From Heterocephalus glaber (taxonomy: Eukaryota; Chordata; Mammalia; Rodentia; Bathyergidae), in the NCBI RefSeq assembly GCF_000247695.1, contig NW_004624843.1:5610604-5674603 (forward strand): a stretch of 64,000 nucleotides of DNA. Reading direction: 5' to 3'. The notes beneath the pieces are model-generated. The model made no database searches, was not told where the DNA came from, and was given only the letters and a program-made list of their open reading frames with translations. This document shows positions 1 to 10,719 of this stretch, piece by piece; the first letter of the stretch is position 1, and each line of letters opens with the position of its first letter. A program made the position numbers and the translations under genes.

Positions 1-120
1 CCTGTGAGTTGAGTATTATTACCTGCCCAAATTTAATGATGGAGAAATGAAGGGTGAGGAAAGCTAAGTAACCTGCCTAAGGTAAAGCCCAGAGTCTAGA
101 TCCAGAGCCTGCAGTCTTTC
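1..120 (+). repeat. MIR SINE
   Basis: The segment follows the MIR 3' core pattern: a 'gatggagaaatga' stretch, then 'aagtaacctgcctaagg', then 'agtctagatccagagcc'. It is ancient and truncated by the window edge. Confidence 0.55.
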
Positions 121-477
121 CCCCCCGCAAATTATTATTGTTATTATTTACATTTTTAAAAGAATCTCCAAAATTCTAAGTTATGAGTGCATCCCCGAGA
201 ATACACTTTCACTTTTCCTGAGTCACTGGGGTCACTTGCTGTCCCTCCATCCCCAAATACTGTAGTGTGGGTCCCTGAATACTCTGGCGTGTCAACAGCC
301 AAAGACCAACTCCCACACGATCAAAACACGGCCATCCAGCTGGGGTGCGAGCTTTGGTAAAGCATCACCTACTAAGCCCAGACTACCCTCCACTGTCTGG
401 TGTTGTCCTCATGATGTCCTTTACGGTGATGGGGTCCCAGCCAGGGTCTCCCGTAGAGTCACCTGTCCAGCAGTGGC

Positions 478-640
478 TGTGTTGGATTCTTTTTTGAAGG
501 AGGAAAGATTTATATCAGCTCGGTTTGTAGAGGTTGTAGTCCATAGTTGGCTGGCTCCAAGGCAGGGTGGCATCGCAAAGGAGAAACAGTCCATGGCAGG
601 GTAGGCAGGAGATAGCACAGCAACAGCGGCCTCTCCCTTT
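478..640 (-). repeat. MaLR-type LTR 3' end, antisense
   Basis: The stretch 'gaaggaggaaagatttatatcagctcgg' followed by 'gtagtccatagttggctggctcc' is the reverse complement of the MaLR LTR 3' end, which normally reads 'gagccagctgaccatggactgaaacc ... gccaaaataaacc'. Confidence 0.5.
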
Positions 641-1039
641 TGTCTCTTTTAGGTTACTCGCCTTTCAGTAGATTCTTGTGACCTTGAAATTTCCGAAGGT
701 TTCAGGCCAATGATTTTGTACCATGTCTCTCCATCTGGGCTTTCTGATGTTTTCTATGATCATGGTTAGGTCTGGCATTTGGCAAAGGCTGCCCGACTTG
801 GTTCTGGATGACGTTGAGTTTTGTAAAAATGGAACCATCCTATGACTCCACACCTTCCGTGCATGGCCCAGGTTGCCTGTGGGTGTGGAGTAACCCAGGC
901 CTGGGAGGTAGAAGGTTGATTTACCTGGTTGGACACTTACTCCTGACCCATGAGGGTCAGATGGGGTGAGATCAGGTCCCAACGGAAGGCCCCCCACGAT
1001 GGTGTCGGTGGACTTATGAGCAGAGGAAGAGAAGCCAGA
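641..1039. other. no feature recognised
   Basis: This is NGEF intron sequence without convincing coding signal. Part of it may belong to the LTR fragment that follows. Confidence 0.4.
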
Positions 1040-1385
1040 TCTGATACCTTGCTCTGTCTCCATGTGTGACCTTCCACTGTGTCCTGAGGTAGCAGAAGGC
1101 CCTCACCAGCTGGGGGTGGTGGCACATGCCTGTCATCCCAGCACTCTGGGAGGCTGAGGCAGGCGAGTCATAAGTCTGAGCCCAGCCTGGGCAATTTAAC
1201 AACTTAGCAAGACCCTGTCTCAAAAATTTTAAATGATTTAAAAAAGGGCCAGGGATGTAGCTTAGTTCAAAGGCCCTGGGTTCAATCTCCAGTATGGGGT
1301 GGGGGAGAGAGACACTAATCGTCAACACCGTGCTTTGGGGGCTTCCTGGCCTCCAGAACTGTGAGGAATAAAATATAAAAGGATA
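1040..1385 (+). repeat. MaLR (MST/MLT-like) LTR fragment split by a SINE
   Basis: The left part (about 1050-1108) reads like the MaLR stretch 'ccatgtg..acactg..gaggccctcaccag'. It resumes after the dimeric SINE at about 1315 with 'ttcctggcctccagaactgtgaggaataaa', a typical MaLR 3' segment. Confidence 0.5.
1102..1312 (+). repeat. dimeric B1-dID type SINE
   Basis: A B1 left half ('ggtggcacatgcctgtcatcccagcac ... gaccctgtctcaaaa') is followed by an ID-like right half ('ggccagggatgtagcttagt ... ctgggttcaatctccagtat'). The dimer lies inside the LTR fragment. Confidence 0.8.
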
Positions 1386-1792
1386 TAGTACTGGTGTTAA
1401 AGAGAAATAGGAAAAATCCAACCCTCTGGCAGAACCTCAGGAATTTAGTAAAATTAAAACAAAATAAGGATTGGGCACTGAAGTGTGGCCAGAAGGACTG
1501 TGGCGATATTTACAAAGCAGAACACAAATAAAGGCAATTAAAACAGAGGGAAAATAAGGAGGACCCTAAAAGGAAAAAGTAAGGAACCTTAAAAATTAAA
1601 CAAGGAGCTAGAATAACCAAAATGAGGCAGAATTAACCCAAACTGACAATATAACAAGTGAGAAGAGGTCAGCAGTTCAAGACACACTGAAGATGGAATT
1701 GCAAGTAGAGAAATCCACGCTTCTGCTCAGGCCCCCAATGCCTGTTAATGTTGTCATTATTCTCACTATTAATTTCTTTATTTTGATGGACT
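1386..1792. other. A-rich intron sequence, nothing recognised
   Basis: The stretch is A-rich with no open frame or repeat I can name. It could be an old L1 or LTR internal fragment. Confidence 0.4.
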
Positions 1793-1972
1793 ATTTTTTT
1801 TTTTTGGTACCGGGGATCAAACTCGGGTTCTTGTGCTTGCGAAGCAGGTGGCAGAACTACTGAGCTTAATCCCCAGCCCCTTTATTTTATTTATTTTAAT
1901 TGTATTTTTGAGGTATTGGGGATCAAACCCAGGGCCTCCTGTGGTAGAGCACTGTACCACAGACCTATGTAA
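1793..1972 (-). repeat. two antisense ID SINEs in tandem
   Basis: 1793-1881 reads poly-T, 'ggtaccggggatcaaactcggg ... gagcttaatccccagcccc', the reverse complement of a young ID element. 1902-1972 is a second, older ID-like copy ('gaggtattggggatcaaacccagggcc'). Confidence 0.75.
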
Positions 1973-1983
1973 TTATTGTTCTA

Positions 1984-2276
1984 TATTGTTATTCTTATTA
2001 CTACTACTACTACTACTTTAAATGTCAAAGCAGCGAGCAAGGCTCCAAGACCAGGCTTTCCCTCCTGTATTCCTTGTGAGTCCCAGAGCCTCTGTCCATC
2101 ACCTCTGGGTTCAGGCCTTTCCGAGCAGGTGCGGGTAGAGACCATGGCCATCTCAAGAAGGGCCACGCCCGAGGCAGCCACCTGCCCTGCAGCCCATTCT
2201 GCATGTGTGCATGGGTGTATGTGTGTGTGTCTATGTGCATGTGTGTGTGTGCACATGTGTGTGTACTTGTGTGTGG
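1984..2276. repeat. short (TAC)n array and imperfect (TG)n array
   Basis: A TAC/ACT triplet run lies at about 1998-2017. An interrupted TG/CA microsatellite lies at about 2205-2276, with unremarkable sequence between them. Confidence 0.7.
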
Positions 2277-2567
2277 GGGGAATGTACCCCTTCAACTTCC
2301 AGAAGGGGAAAAAGTTTAGAACTGCTGAAAATAAGAAGACATAGCTGTCAAGAGTATATGAAATTAGCTGCATAAACTGTGAAACATAAGTCACAGTTAT
2401 ATTTATTCTGAGTGTTAAAAATAGAAACAATTTCAGAGAAAGAAAATCCAAACCCACCTTCAGTCTCCATGTCCTTCCAAGACTCTGGGAACCCCATTCA
2501 TGGTCCCCAGACCTGGGGGCCCTCTGGGACCTTGGGGGGCACCCGATGGAGACATGGCAGGCCCCAG

Positions 2568-3035
2568 GTGATGTTAGGTTCACTGAGATGGGGCCGCACC
2601 AGGTTCTGCCCCCTCCAGAGTCTGACACCAGTGGGCCCGGCCTTGCAAATGATGGTTTAGGCATGAGGCGCTGAGGGGCCTGGCTTAGTGGGGAGGGCAA
2701 AGGATGGGTCTCCCCAAAGGGCAGCAGGCAGGTGTCCCTCCCCAGGGTCACAGGTGCTACATCCTGCAGCAGCTGCAGGAGCACCCACCTGTCCGGTGAC
2801 ACTGGGCCCAGCTTTGCAGCCCTGGGCCGTGACTGCACCAGCTGCACAGGGTGATGCTAGGTCAGGTCGAAGTGTCAGGTCACAGCCTCTGCCTGGGCGT
2901 CCACACACACACACACGCTCCTTCATCGTCCACCATCACTTGCAAGTCTGGGGCCGCTGGTGTCAGACACCGGCTAGGCAATCAGGTGGGGGTGGAACCT
3001 GGTGCGGCCCCAACTTGAGGAATCTAAAGTCACCC
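2568..3035. repeat. imperfect inverted repeat, arms about 90-100 bp
   Basis: The left arm (about 2568-2655) contains GGGGCCGCACCAGGTT (2590-2605), GTCTGACACCAG (2620-2631) and CTTGCAAATGATGG. The right arm (about 2933-3035) holds the same blocks in reverse complement: CCATCACTTGCAAG (2933-2946), CTGGTGTCAGAC (2957-2968) and AACCTGGTGCGGCCCC (2996-3011). Block order is mirror-symmetric about roughly 2795-2800. A separate short perfect hairpin, CCTGCAGC-A-GCTGCAGG, lies near 2763-2779. The family is not recognised; it may be an old DNA-transposon derivative or two inverted copies of one repeat. Confidence 0.6.
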
Positions 3036-3600
3036 TGGGCCTGGGCCACCTCCGTGCTTAGCAGGAAGAACCAGGATCCTGCCAACCTCCCGAGAAAGAG
3101 ACCTGGCCTCGAAGGCTCAGATCAGATCATGGCCACTTCACTCAATCTCCTGTTAATTTGTTTTGAAATAACTGGAGAGGGCTGGGGATGTAGCTCTATG
3201 GAAAATTTCAAATCTACATTCAGGTAGACAGAAAAATATAATGAATCCCCAAATAGTCGCCACCTGGCTCCAGGCATTCTTAACTCTCGGTCTTCCAGCT
3301 CCGCTTTGGCCTGCTGCTTCCTGGGCCTGGATTATGTTGAAGCAACTGCCAGACAGTATTACCAATCCATCCAGAATATTTCCGAATGTATCCCTCAAAG
3401 GTGCAGAGTAGTACATAGCTAAAAATAATTACACTATCTTGAACATGGCCAAAGAAATCAATGATTTCTTAACATCATCAAATGGCAGCTGTGTTCAAAC
3501 TTCCCCGATGGTCTTTTAAATTTTCCTCCCACACTTGTGTTTATTGGAAAGATCTATACATTGCAATTGATTGATAGTGCTTAATTGCTTCCTCCCTCTC
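3036..3600. other. no feature recognised
   Basis: This is NGEF intron sequence with no coding or repeat signal I can support. Confidence 0.4.
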
Positions 3601-3748
3601 TCTTTTTTTGAGATAGGGTCTCATGATGCAGTTCAGGCTGGCCTTGAACTCACTATGTAGTCCAGGCTGGCCTGGGACTTGCAATGAACCACCTGCCTCA
3701 GCCTCCCACGTGCTGGGATTACAGATGTGTGCCACCATGCCCAGCTGC
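3601..3748 (-). repeat. B1 SINE, antisense
   Basis: The stretch 'tttttttgagatagggtctca ... ctcagcctcccacgtgctgggattacag ... ccaccatgcccagct' is the reverse complement of a full B1 with the internal duplication typical of rodents. Confidence 0.85.
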
Positions 3749-4335
3749 AGTTTGTTTGTTAGAAATTGGTGCTGCGTCCTATTTGGATTTTGCTGATTGC
3801 ATCTGCATGGGGTTGTTGAACACACTCTCCTCTCTCCTGTGCTACCTGTAAATCAGCAATTTGATTAAGAGACAGGACTGGAGTTAGGCTGCATTTCCTC
3901 AACTCCTCTGCTGCCCCCAAACAGCCCCCCTGAATAAAAGGGATGGCTCCAACTTGGAGTGACCCACTTCACTTGTGTGTTTCCAGAGTCTCTTCCTGTG
4001 ACTCTGGTAGAAACAACCCCGGCTAGCACTGACGAACACCCAAAGCTGCCCCCAGGGTAACGGTAGGTGCCACCGTGTGTTGACATGGAAACACATACAG
4101 TTTCCAATATGGCAACCAGTCCTTGCCCAGCATTCGGGCTCATGGTGTCACGCTCGAGTCCTTGGGGGCAGTGAGGAAATCACGATGGAGCCAAGAAAAT
4201 GTCACCATATGTGATAACCGGGACAGCACGGCTTTCCCTGAGAGCATGCCAGGAAAAGGAAGGTCATGTTTTAGGGAGATTGACCAGTTGATGTGGAAAA
4301 ATTGTCCATGTGAAGTTTATTATGTAGCTTAGTGG
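3749..4335. other. no feature recognised
   Basis: The short open frames here show no family motifs. Confidence 0.4.
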
Positions 4336-4433
4336 GTTTTTGTGTTTTTAGTACTGGGGATTTAGGAATAGAAATCAAGGTCTTGGGCATTGATAGGTAA
4401 GGGTTCTATCACTGAGCTACATCCCCAGCCCTA
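4336..4433 (-). repeat. old ID-like SINE, antisense
   Basis: The stretch 'agtactggggatttaggaa ... ctatcactgagctacatccccagccc' is a diverged antisense ID element. Confidence 0.65.
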
Positions 4434-6084
4434 ATATAGCTTAGTTTTAAATACTAAATGTTGATTTATAAAAGCACGTATTAGAATTTTTTTAAAAGAA
4501 AATAAATTTGGAACTTTTATGGCATGAAATGACATGGGGACTAGAACCCTGACCTGTGACACTACAGTGTATATATAAAGATAGTTTACAGTATCTTGAC
4601 TTGACCTGGGGTCCCTGGGGAAGGGGCTCCCCCATACCTCTGGTCTCTGGCCCCTGCAGGCAGATTAATAGGACACTTCCTTTTCCAGCCAGGACCACCT
4701 AGCTAGGCTGCACCAGGCAGCCTGGGGAATGGGGATCCTGGGTGGAGTCGGGCTCCGGGTCCCTCACTGACTGTGCACTCTCAGGCTAGCTACTAAATTT
4801 TGTTGGATCTTGGTTTTCTCACCTGTGAACTGGAGAGAAAAACAAGAGATTTTAATGAGACAGTGCATGTAACACTGCTCAACAAACGCAAGCTCTCTCC
4901 TGTCCCCTCTGCATACAGCATCTTTCCAGCCTGACTGTGTGTCCCTCCTGCTGCCCTGCCCAGCAGCACTGATTCCCACTGCTGGGTTTGAGAAGAGGAC
5001 TCGAAGTGTCCCCTCAGGTGAGCTTTGGACAACTCTAGAACCCTGGGCAGAGACGCTGGCCACACGCCCTACATCACTACCACCCAAGCTTCTCAAAGCC
5101 CCAAGGACCGGCTCCTCACCCATCCTGGCCTCTGCAGACCTAAGTCTTTTAATCTCTTCCCTCCAGTCACCACTCTGACTGCCTCCATCAGCTGCTTCCC
5201 ACTTCTCACGAGCCCATTCAGGCCTTCTCTTATGTGGGCTTCATATACTCTAAACCACACGGCTGTCCAGCTCTGTTGATAGGGAATGTCCCCTTCCCCC
5301 ATTCTTGAAGCTGATTTGCTCACAGATAAATATGTGACCCAGGGATGGCCAATTAGATTCCATGTTTTAGAAATTTTTTCCTCTAAGAGAAAGAAAAAGG
5401 AGCTTCCACTGGCTTTGGAGAGCCAAAAGGTTATAAGGGGATACAACCTTTTGGGTCATACAGGAAAGCTGGCTAACAGAGCCAAGGGACTTCAACAGGA
5501 ACAAATAAACACCTTGGAAAGCGAGCAAAGGGTGCTCAGCGTCAACCATAGATCTTGGTTCAGAGACCCAGTGCAAGAAGCCAGGGACAGAGGTGGGGGT
5601 GTGAGCAGGGATTAAATTGCTTTATGCAGGTAACAGATCTGGACTTCTCTCTGGATGCTATGGTGCTCGCAAAGCCTGGACCAGGTAGGAGGAACAGGAA
5701 GAGAAGGGGTGAGCTCCCCAGATGTCTCTGGTGGAACATGGAAGCCTGGCTCACTGATGGCCAATTACCATTGTCCAGCAGAAACTTGTGTTTGGACCTG
5801 ACCTAAAAGCAGTTACTCAAAGCCCTGGAGACCTGGTAGCCTAGCATGAGATTTTGCCTAAAAAACTTCTGGCAGAGGTGCTTCCTGACATACCTTGCCA
5901 TGGAATCCAGTTCAGAAAACCTGATGCAGACAAAGGGCCTGTGGGCATCAGGTGGACCTAGGGACTAGCCACTCTCCTAGACTCAGCAGGCCGCAGGACA
6001 GAAGGAAGCACTGGCGGCCATCAGTGGGCAAGTTGGCCTTGGTGGGATGTGAGTCAGAAAGGGCTTGTGACCATTAATTCTGAT
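4434..6084. other. intron sequence, mostly unrecognised
   Basis: A weak MIR-like stretch occurs near 4790-4890 ('ggttttctcacctgtgaactgg ... acaaacgc'). I see nothing else with support, and the open frames here are short and overlap on both strands. Confidence 0.35.
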
Positions 6085-6345
6085 ATGCCAACGTCACTGG
6101 ATTAACAAATGCCTAACGGATTACTAAAGCCTGCTCCTGGGTGTATCTGGACTGGTCATGGAGGCGTGGCCTTGGGTGCTGTATCTGATTTCTGGTGCTG
6201 TTCTCTGGATGTCATGAACTGAGCAGATTTCCTCCTCCACACCCTTCTGCTATGATGGTCTTGCCTTAGAGCCCCCTGACCATAGACTGGATCCCCTGAA
6301 ACCGTGAGCCAAATGAAACCTCTCCTCCCTTAAACTGTGAAAGGT
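6085..6345 (+). repeat. MaLR-type LTR 3' part, sense
   Basis: The stretch 'tcctccacacccttctgctatgatggtcttgcc ... ctgaccatagactggatcccctgaaaccgtgagccaaatgaaacctctcctccc' matches the 3' end of rodent MaLR LTRs. Confidence 0.55.
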
Positions 6346-7054
6346 GCTGTGCTTCCTCAGCCCTTGTATCTCCAGGTCCTGTCCCTGTGCCCCCAGATGC
6401 CACAGATTCCCAAGTGACTTCCTGAAGCCCTCATGTGGCTTAAAATGAGGGGAACAGCTGCCCTGGGGCAAGTAGGAAACAGCTCCTGACAGTTCTCTCC
6501 CATCAGAAACTGGCAGCCAATCCCATCCCTCCTTTTTTACTGCTCATGAAAATATGGAAACACGTCCATCCCCATTGGCAAGCAGCCTGTCCTGAGCCCT
6601 CTCTCTTCCTACCCTGGGGCCTGTCCTCCACCCCTCTGAGACTCTGGCTGCAGTGCTGGCACCTGGCTGTCAGGGATTCTCACTCTCGCTGCTGTTGCTG
6701 TCCTGGCTGTGGGATGAGGGTGGCTTCATTGTCCTCACAGGTGGTCCGACATTTGCAGCCTTGATCAGGACCCTGGGGCTTAAGCCAGATCAGAGACAAC
6801 AGGAATACTTGCCCTTAATATCCACTTATGTGAGTAAGCTAGGTCTGGGCGTGTGTGTGTGTGCATGTGTGCCTGTGTGTGGTCCTATGTACCATCAGGC
6901 CCAATGAGCAGAGCAACCCAGGAGGCCAAGGCTGCCCTGCCCAATGCTGCGTCCTGGACAGTGCAGGTGTGGAGACTCTATTTCTCTGTAAGCACCCAGG
7001 GATCCATGGACTGTGACACTTCTAGGCTTTTAATTTAAAGAAATAATGAGGGCT

Positions 7055-7935
7055 GGGATCCCGATTTTGCCACAGTGACATTTATTATAGTGTGGCTTAT
7101 GAAACAGCAAGAAGCTGGAATTTCCTTGGGTCAACAATTGCAATTGGCCCTCTTATATTCAATTCCCCTTTTTCCTTACTGAGCCTATTTGTTGTAGACA
7201 CAAACAGACCTGGATTTATTTTTATTTTATTTTTATGGTGCTAGGGGTTGAACCTAGGGCCTTGCACATGGTGGGTAAGTGCTCTACCACTGAACTACAC
7301 CCTTAGCCCCAGATCTGACTTTAAAAAACACATTTTCCAGCTTGTCTTATGGGTGGAAGTGATCATGTGACCTGGTTTTAACCAATGAAATTGAGCAACA
7401 AAGGTTGGGTGGGCTTAAAGAAAGCTCCTTAGAAGAAGGCAGGCTTGGCTGGCATGTACCCTATGCCCCTTGCCTTTCTTCTTGCCTCTACCTGAATTGT
7501 ACTTGTGATGGCTGGAGCTGGGGCAGTCATCTTGACAGATGGCAGAATAGAAAGCTGAAGGTGCAAAGGAGCTTCAGACTTCTTTTATACAAGGACCAAA
7601 TAGACTTCTGTCATGTTAAGCTGTGTGCTATTCAGGTTTTTCTTAGAAGCTGCTAACTTCAGTCCCAAATGCTACAATATCCAAACATCCAACAACAGGA
7701 GCATGATTAATAAATCACCATGCAGTCATAGTGCAGAATATTTTATAGCCTTTCAGTAATTGTGTACAAAAAGATTTAGTAGCACACAGAGGTGTTATGA
7801 TGAACTAAGTAGGTCACAAGACAGAATGGATCATAAAATTTGTTTTAGGAAGAGAAAGCATGGATAAAACATGTAGAAAAAACACGTGGAACATTTACAG
7901 CATATTACGCTTTGCTGGGTGGTGGTGTTACAGTG
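7055..7935 (+). repeat. old L1-derived 3' sequence, interrupted
   Basis: 7060-7140 and 7655-7930 resemble successive parts of an old L1 3' end: 'tttattatagtgtggcttatga..agcaagaagctgg', then 'ccaacaacaggagcatgattaataaatcac', and finally 'gctgggtggtggtgttacagtgattttcttc'. An ID copy (7218-7315) and other sequence lie between. Family assignment is tentative. Confidence 0.35.
7218..7315 (-). repeat. ID SINE, antisense
   Basis: The stretch 'tatggtgctaggggttgaacctagggcc ... ctctaccactgaactacacccttagcccc' is the reverse complement of an ID element. Confidence 0.7.
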
Positions 7936-7984
7936 ATTTTCTTCTTTGATTCCTTCTTCCCTCTCTCTTTTTCTCCTCTCTTTT

Positions 7985-8176
7985 CTTTCTTTTTTGCCAT
8001 ACTGGGGATCAAACCCAGGACCTTCACTCACTCTGAACTACATCCCCAGCTCAGAGTTTTTTCCTTTCTGTTTAGAGACTTTTTATATTGCCCAGGCTGG
8101 GCTGCAACTTGTGATCCTCCTGCCTCAGCCTCCCAGAGAGCTGGAATTATAGGTGTGCACCACTGCACCTGGCATT
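7985..8176 (-). repeat. dimeric B1-dID type SINE, antisense
   Basis: An antisense ID half ('gccatactggggatcaaaccc ... ctacatccccagctc') is followed by an antisense B1 half ('gagactttttatattgcccaggc ... ctgcctcagcctcccagagagctgg ... gcacctggc'). Confidence 0.8.
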
Positions 8177-8690
8177 CTTTTATTTCTTGGTGTATGTAAT
8201 ACCTAGTTTCCTGGGTTGGTGACAGAAGAGTAAAAATAGGTTTTTAAAAAAGATAAACACAACTCCCTTGTCGTCCCATCAAGACTTCCAGTACCAGTCC
8301 TCCAATATCTTTGCTCAAACAGCCCTTCCTGGTCGCTCACTCCCTCTTACCTTGGTTTCCAGGCGCCTGTGCGTGTCTCCACTGCTGTTCTGCTCAGAGG
8401 GGCTCTGCTCTCGGACTTGTTTACAGATTTTCCATTTTCCTGTGAATCTGTGACATTTAAGAAATGAAGCAAGTTAGAGAACATGTACCTCCCCCTTTTC
8501 AGGTGATTCTTCCATGACCAGGACACTAATAACCAACACGAGGACGAGGAGGAAAGTGGGATAAGGAGGATACAATGCCGTTGCTATGGAAACGGTTACT
8601 ATGATACGGAACTTCTTCTGTGTACACACACTCAGCTGGGGGGAAATAAGAATGCTGACTTGTGTATACAAGGTATGATTGAAAACGTGG

Positions 8691-8975
8691 TCAATGCTTA
8701 CATTTTAAAGAAATTATTACACTAAAACGCATTGCCATGAATTCCCCTTGAAATACTCCCTCTTGCTTCAAACTCACCTTCTGTTCTTGCCACTTTCTGA
8801 AGCTGTTCTGGAAGTGCTCTTTCTTTAGTGTCTTTAGTTGCACTGTTGTGGCTGCCTTGATGTCCTGAATGGATCCAAACTGTTTACCTTTCAAGGTCCT
8901 TTTGACTTCGGGGGAGAGCCAGAAGTTACACAGTGCCAGATCCAGTGAATAAGGTGGATGAGGACACAGCATCAT
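8691..8975 (-). pseudogene. mariner-family transposase C-terminal remnant
   Basis: A 94-codon open frame encodes a mariner/Tc1-type transposase C-terminus. HPPYSLDLALCNFWL corresponds to the family motif HPPYSPDLAPxDxxL around the third catalytic acid; LKGKQFGSIQDI and FQNSFRKWQEQ follow, as in mariners. The position of the third catalytic Asp is Asn here. The N-terminal DNA-binding region and the first two catalytic acids are absent, so this is a dead fragment. It starts with no natural initiation context. A second copy of the same protein region lies in opposite orientation at about 9390-9560. Confidence 0.8.
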
Positions 8976-9389
8976 GGGTTTTTTTTTTTACTAGTGATAT
9001 TTTCAATTTTTAGTTTTCATCTACTTCTGAGGATACTCCCTTTACAAAACGTTTTAGTCTTATGCATGATCACAATTGCTTAGAGTTCCAAATAAATAAA
9101 ATACCCACACCAGAAGGCATATTTAAAGTTCAAATGATTAGTCACATTATCTATTCACATTCTTGGATTTTCTAAGGGGATTGTCCAAGTCCATATAATA
9201 CATACATAATACAGTTTAAGTCAACATATGTCATCTGATTTGCTCATGACTTACAACACTGATGATATAAAAAAAATCCTGATTTGGGGGAGATGAGGAT
9301 ATGATAAACACTTTAAACTAGCGTCATGTTTTTATGAGCTGCCTTTCCACTGGATGGTGCTCAGCAGCAGCATTCCCTGTATTTTTTAC
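8976..9389. other. AT-rich spacer between the mariner remnants
   Basis: No coding or repeat signature is recognised. It may include decayed mariner flanks. Confidence 0.4.
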
Positions 9390-9560
9390 TACACTTCATA
9401 AAGACACTCAGGAAAGAGGACTTCCAGAATTGCTTTAGAAAGTGGCAAGAACATGGGATAAATGTGTTGAAAGTAACGGGGAGTTTTTTGAAGGGGATTA
9501 ATGGTAATATGTCTTTTGCTCTAATAATTTTTAAAAATTTCAGTGTTCACCATATATTTT
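9390..9560 (+). pseudogene. second mariner transposase remnant, opposite strand
   Basis: Plus-strand translation around 9410-9478 gives KEDFQNCFRKWQEHG and then GSFFEGD before a stop. This corresponds to the FQNSFRKWQE segment and the terminal FEGD motif of mariner transposases. It is related to the minus-strand fragment at 8691-8975, and together they form an inverted pair separated by about 400 bp of unrecognised AT-rich sequence. Confidence 0.65.
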
Positions 9561-9756
9561 AATTGCCCCTTTAAACCTGGTTACTGCCAGCACAGCAAAC
9601 AAACAACCTGGTTAATGTCTTGGAGGACAATAAACCCTTTGCTATAATTTTGACTGGACAAAAAAATCATTTGCAATTTGTCAATTTTTTCACAACCAAT
9701 TTTTCCGTGTCTGAGTCCTGGTCAGTACTCTTAAGTCTGGTCACCTTCTCCTACAC

Positions 9757-9937
9757 CAGCAATGGTGAACCTTCTAGAGATTTCAGTGATACAAACAGCC
9801 CACTGCAGGGCAGGGGATTTAGCTCGGTGGTTTCGCCGCCTGCTGCGCAAGCACAAGGACCCGAGTTCAATCCTCGGTACCAAAAAAAAAAAAAACCAGC
9901 CCACTGCAGAACGAGTGCTGTAGGTTCACCAGCGCTG
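9757..9937. mobile_element. short hAT-like MITE with terminal inverted repeats, split by an ID SINE
   Basis: The left end CAGCAATGGTGAACCT (9757-9772) and right end AGGTTCACCAGCGCTG (9922-9937) are inverted repeats matching at 14 of 16 positions. Without the inserted ID (9809-9896 plus its duplication) the element is about 80 bp. The termini begin CAG, as in hAT elements. The flanking octamers TCCTACAC and ACCTAGAA are only partly alike, consistent with a decayed 8-bp target duplication. Confidence 0.55.
9809..9896 (+). repeat. young ID SINE with perfect 13-bp target-site duplication
   Basis: A tRNA-derived body ('ggatttagctcggtggtttcgcc ... cccgagttcaatcctcggtacc') ends in an A tail. CAGCCCACTGCAG occurs at both 9796-9808 and 9897-9909. 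Confidence 0.9.
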
Positions 9938-10587
9938 ACCTAGAATGTCATAGCACCCTGGGTGGGACGATTAGGCAATCATCTAGACGAGATCGGAAGT
10001 GTTCAGGGTGCTCTGGCCACAGACAGGCAATGGGTTAGACAGGAGTCTTTTTTCTTCATCCTAAAGGGTGCTCTTTTAGCAGATGTAATGGAAAATGCCC
10101 TTCCCCTCCAGACCCAAACCCCACCTCGTGACCCCTGAGCATGTGCCTTCTTTTCTCTCGAGGGAGTGGGCCAGAGAGGCCTGACTTGGGGAGAACTTTT
10201 TGGTGCTCCCGCCCTGTGCCCTTTGCCATCTTTGTGGTAAAATGGCATTTTCTCCCTGGGTTGGGTCAGGAGACGCCATGTGTGTCTTGGGGGCTTAACC
10301 CCTGGGAGGAGGAACGAGGAGCCACTGATAACAGAGCTCCCCATCTCTGAAGGTATTTCCCGGCTGCGGCTGCCTCTGTCATGGGCTGGGTGGGCATCCG
10401 CTTTCCTGGCTGGGCTTGGGGAGGCCACGCAGCTGAGGCCTTGCTCCCCTCTTGGCCTCCCTCTCAGAGGAGCTCCATACCCACCTTTTTGGGACCCCTG
10501 GGGCCCCCAGCCCTGCAGCTGGCTTCTACGCCTCCCACTCAGTAGCACGGCCACAGGCATTTTCCATTTTCAACTTAAGTTAAATTT

Positions 10588-10677
10588 AGCTTTTTCTTCC
10601 CATGCTTGCCAGGGATGGAACCCAGGCCCTCCCACATTCCAGCCAGCATCTACCACTGAGCTCCCTCCTCAGTCCCT
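10588..10677 (-). repeat. ID-like SINE, antisense
   Basis: The stretch 'ttgccagggatggaacccaggccc ... ctaccactgagctccctcctcagtccc' is a diverged antisense ID. Confidence 0.65.
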
Positions 10678-10719
10678 TTCGTTTAAATTTAAATGTAAAA
10701 ACTGATTCTTGATTCTGTG

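Noticed and set aside
1981..2847. 288-codon minus-strand open frame
   Set aside because: It runs through a TG microsatellite and unrelated intron sequence, with runs of Val and His/Thr repeats.
9809..9896. Functional tRNA-Ala genes at ID elements
   Set aside because: The bodies are tRNA-derived SINEs with A tails and target duplications, not intact tRNA genes.
10003..10560. 185-codon minus-strand frame
   Set aside because: No family similarity recognised, and an opposite-strand frame overlaps most of it.
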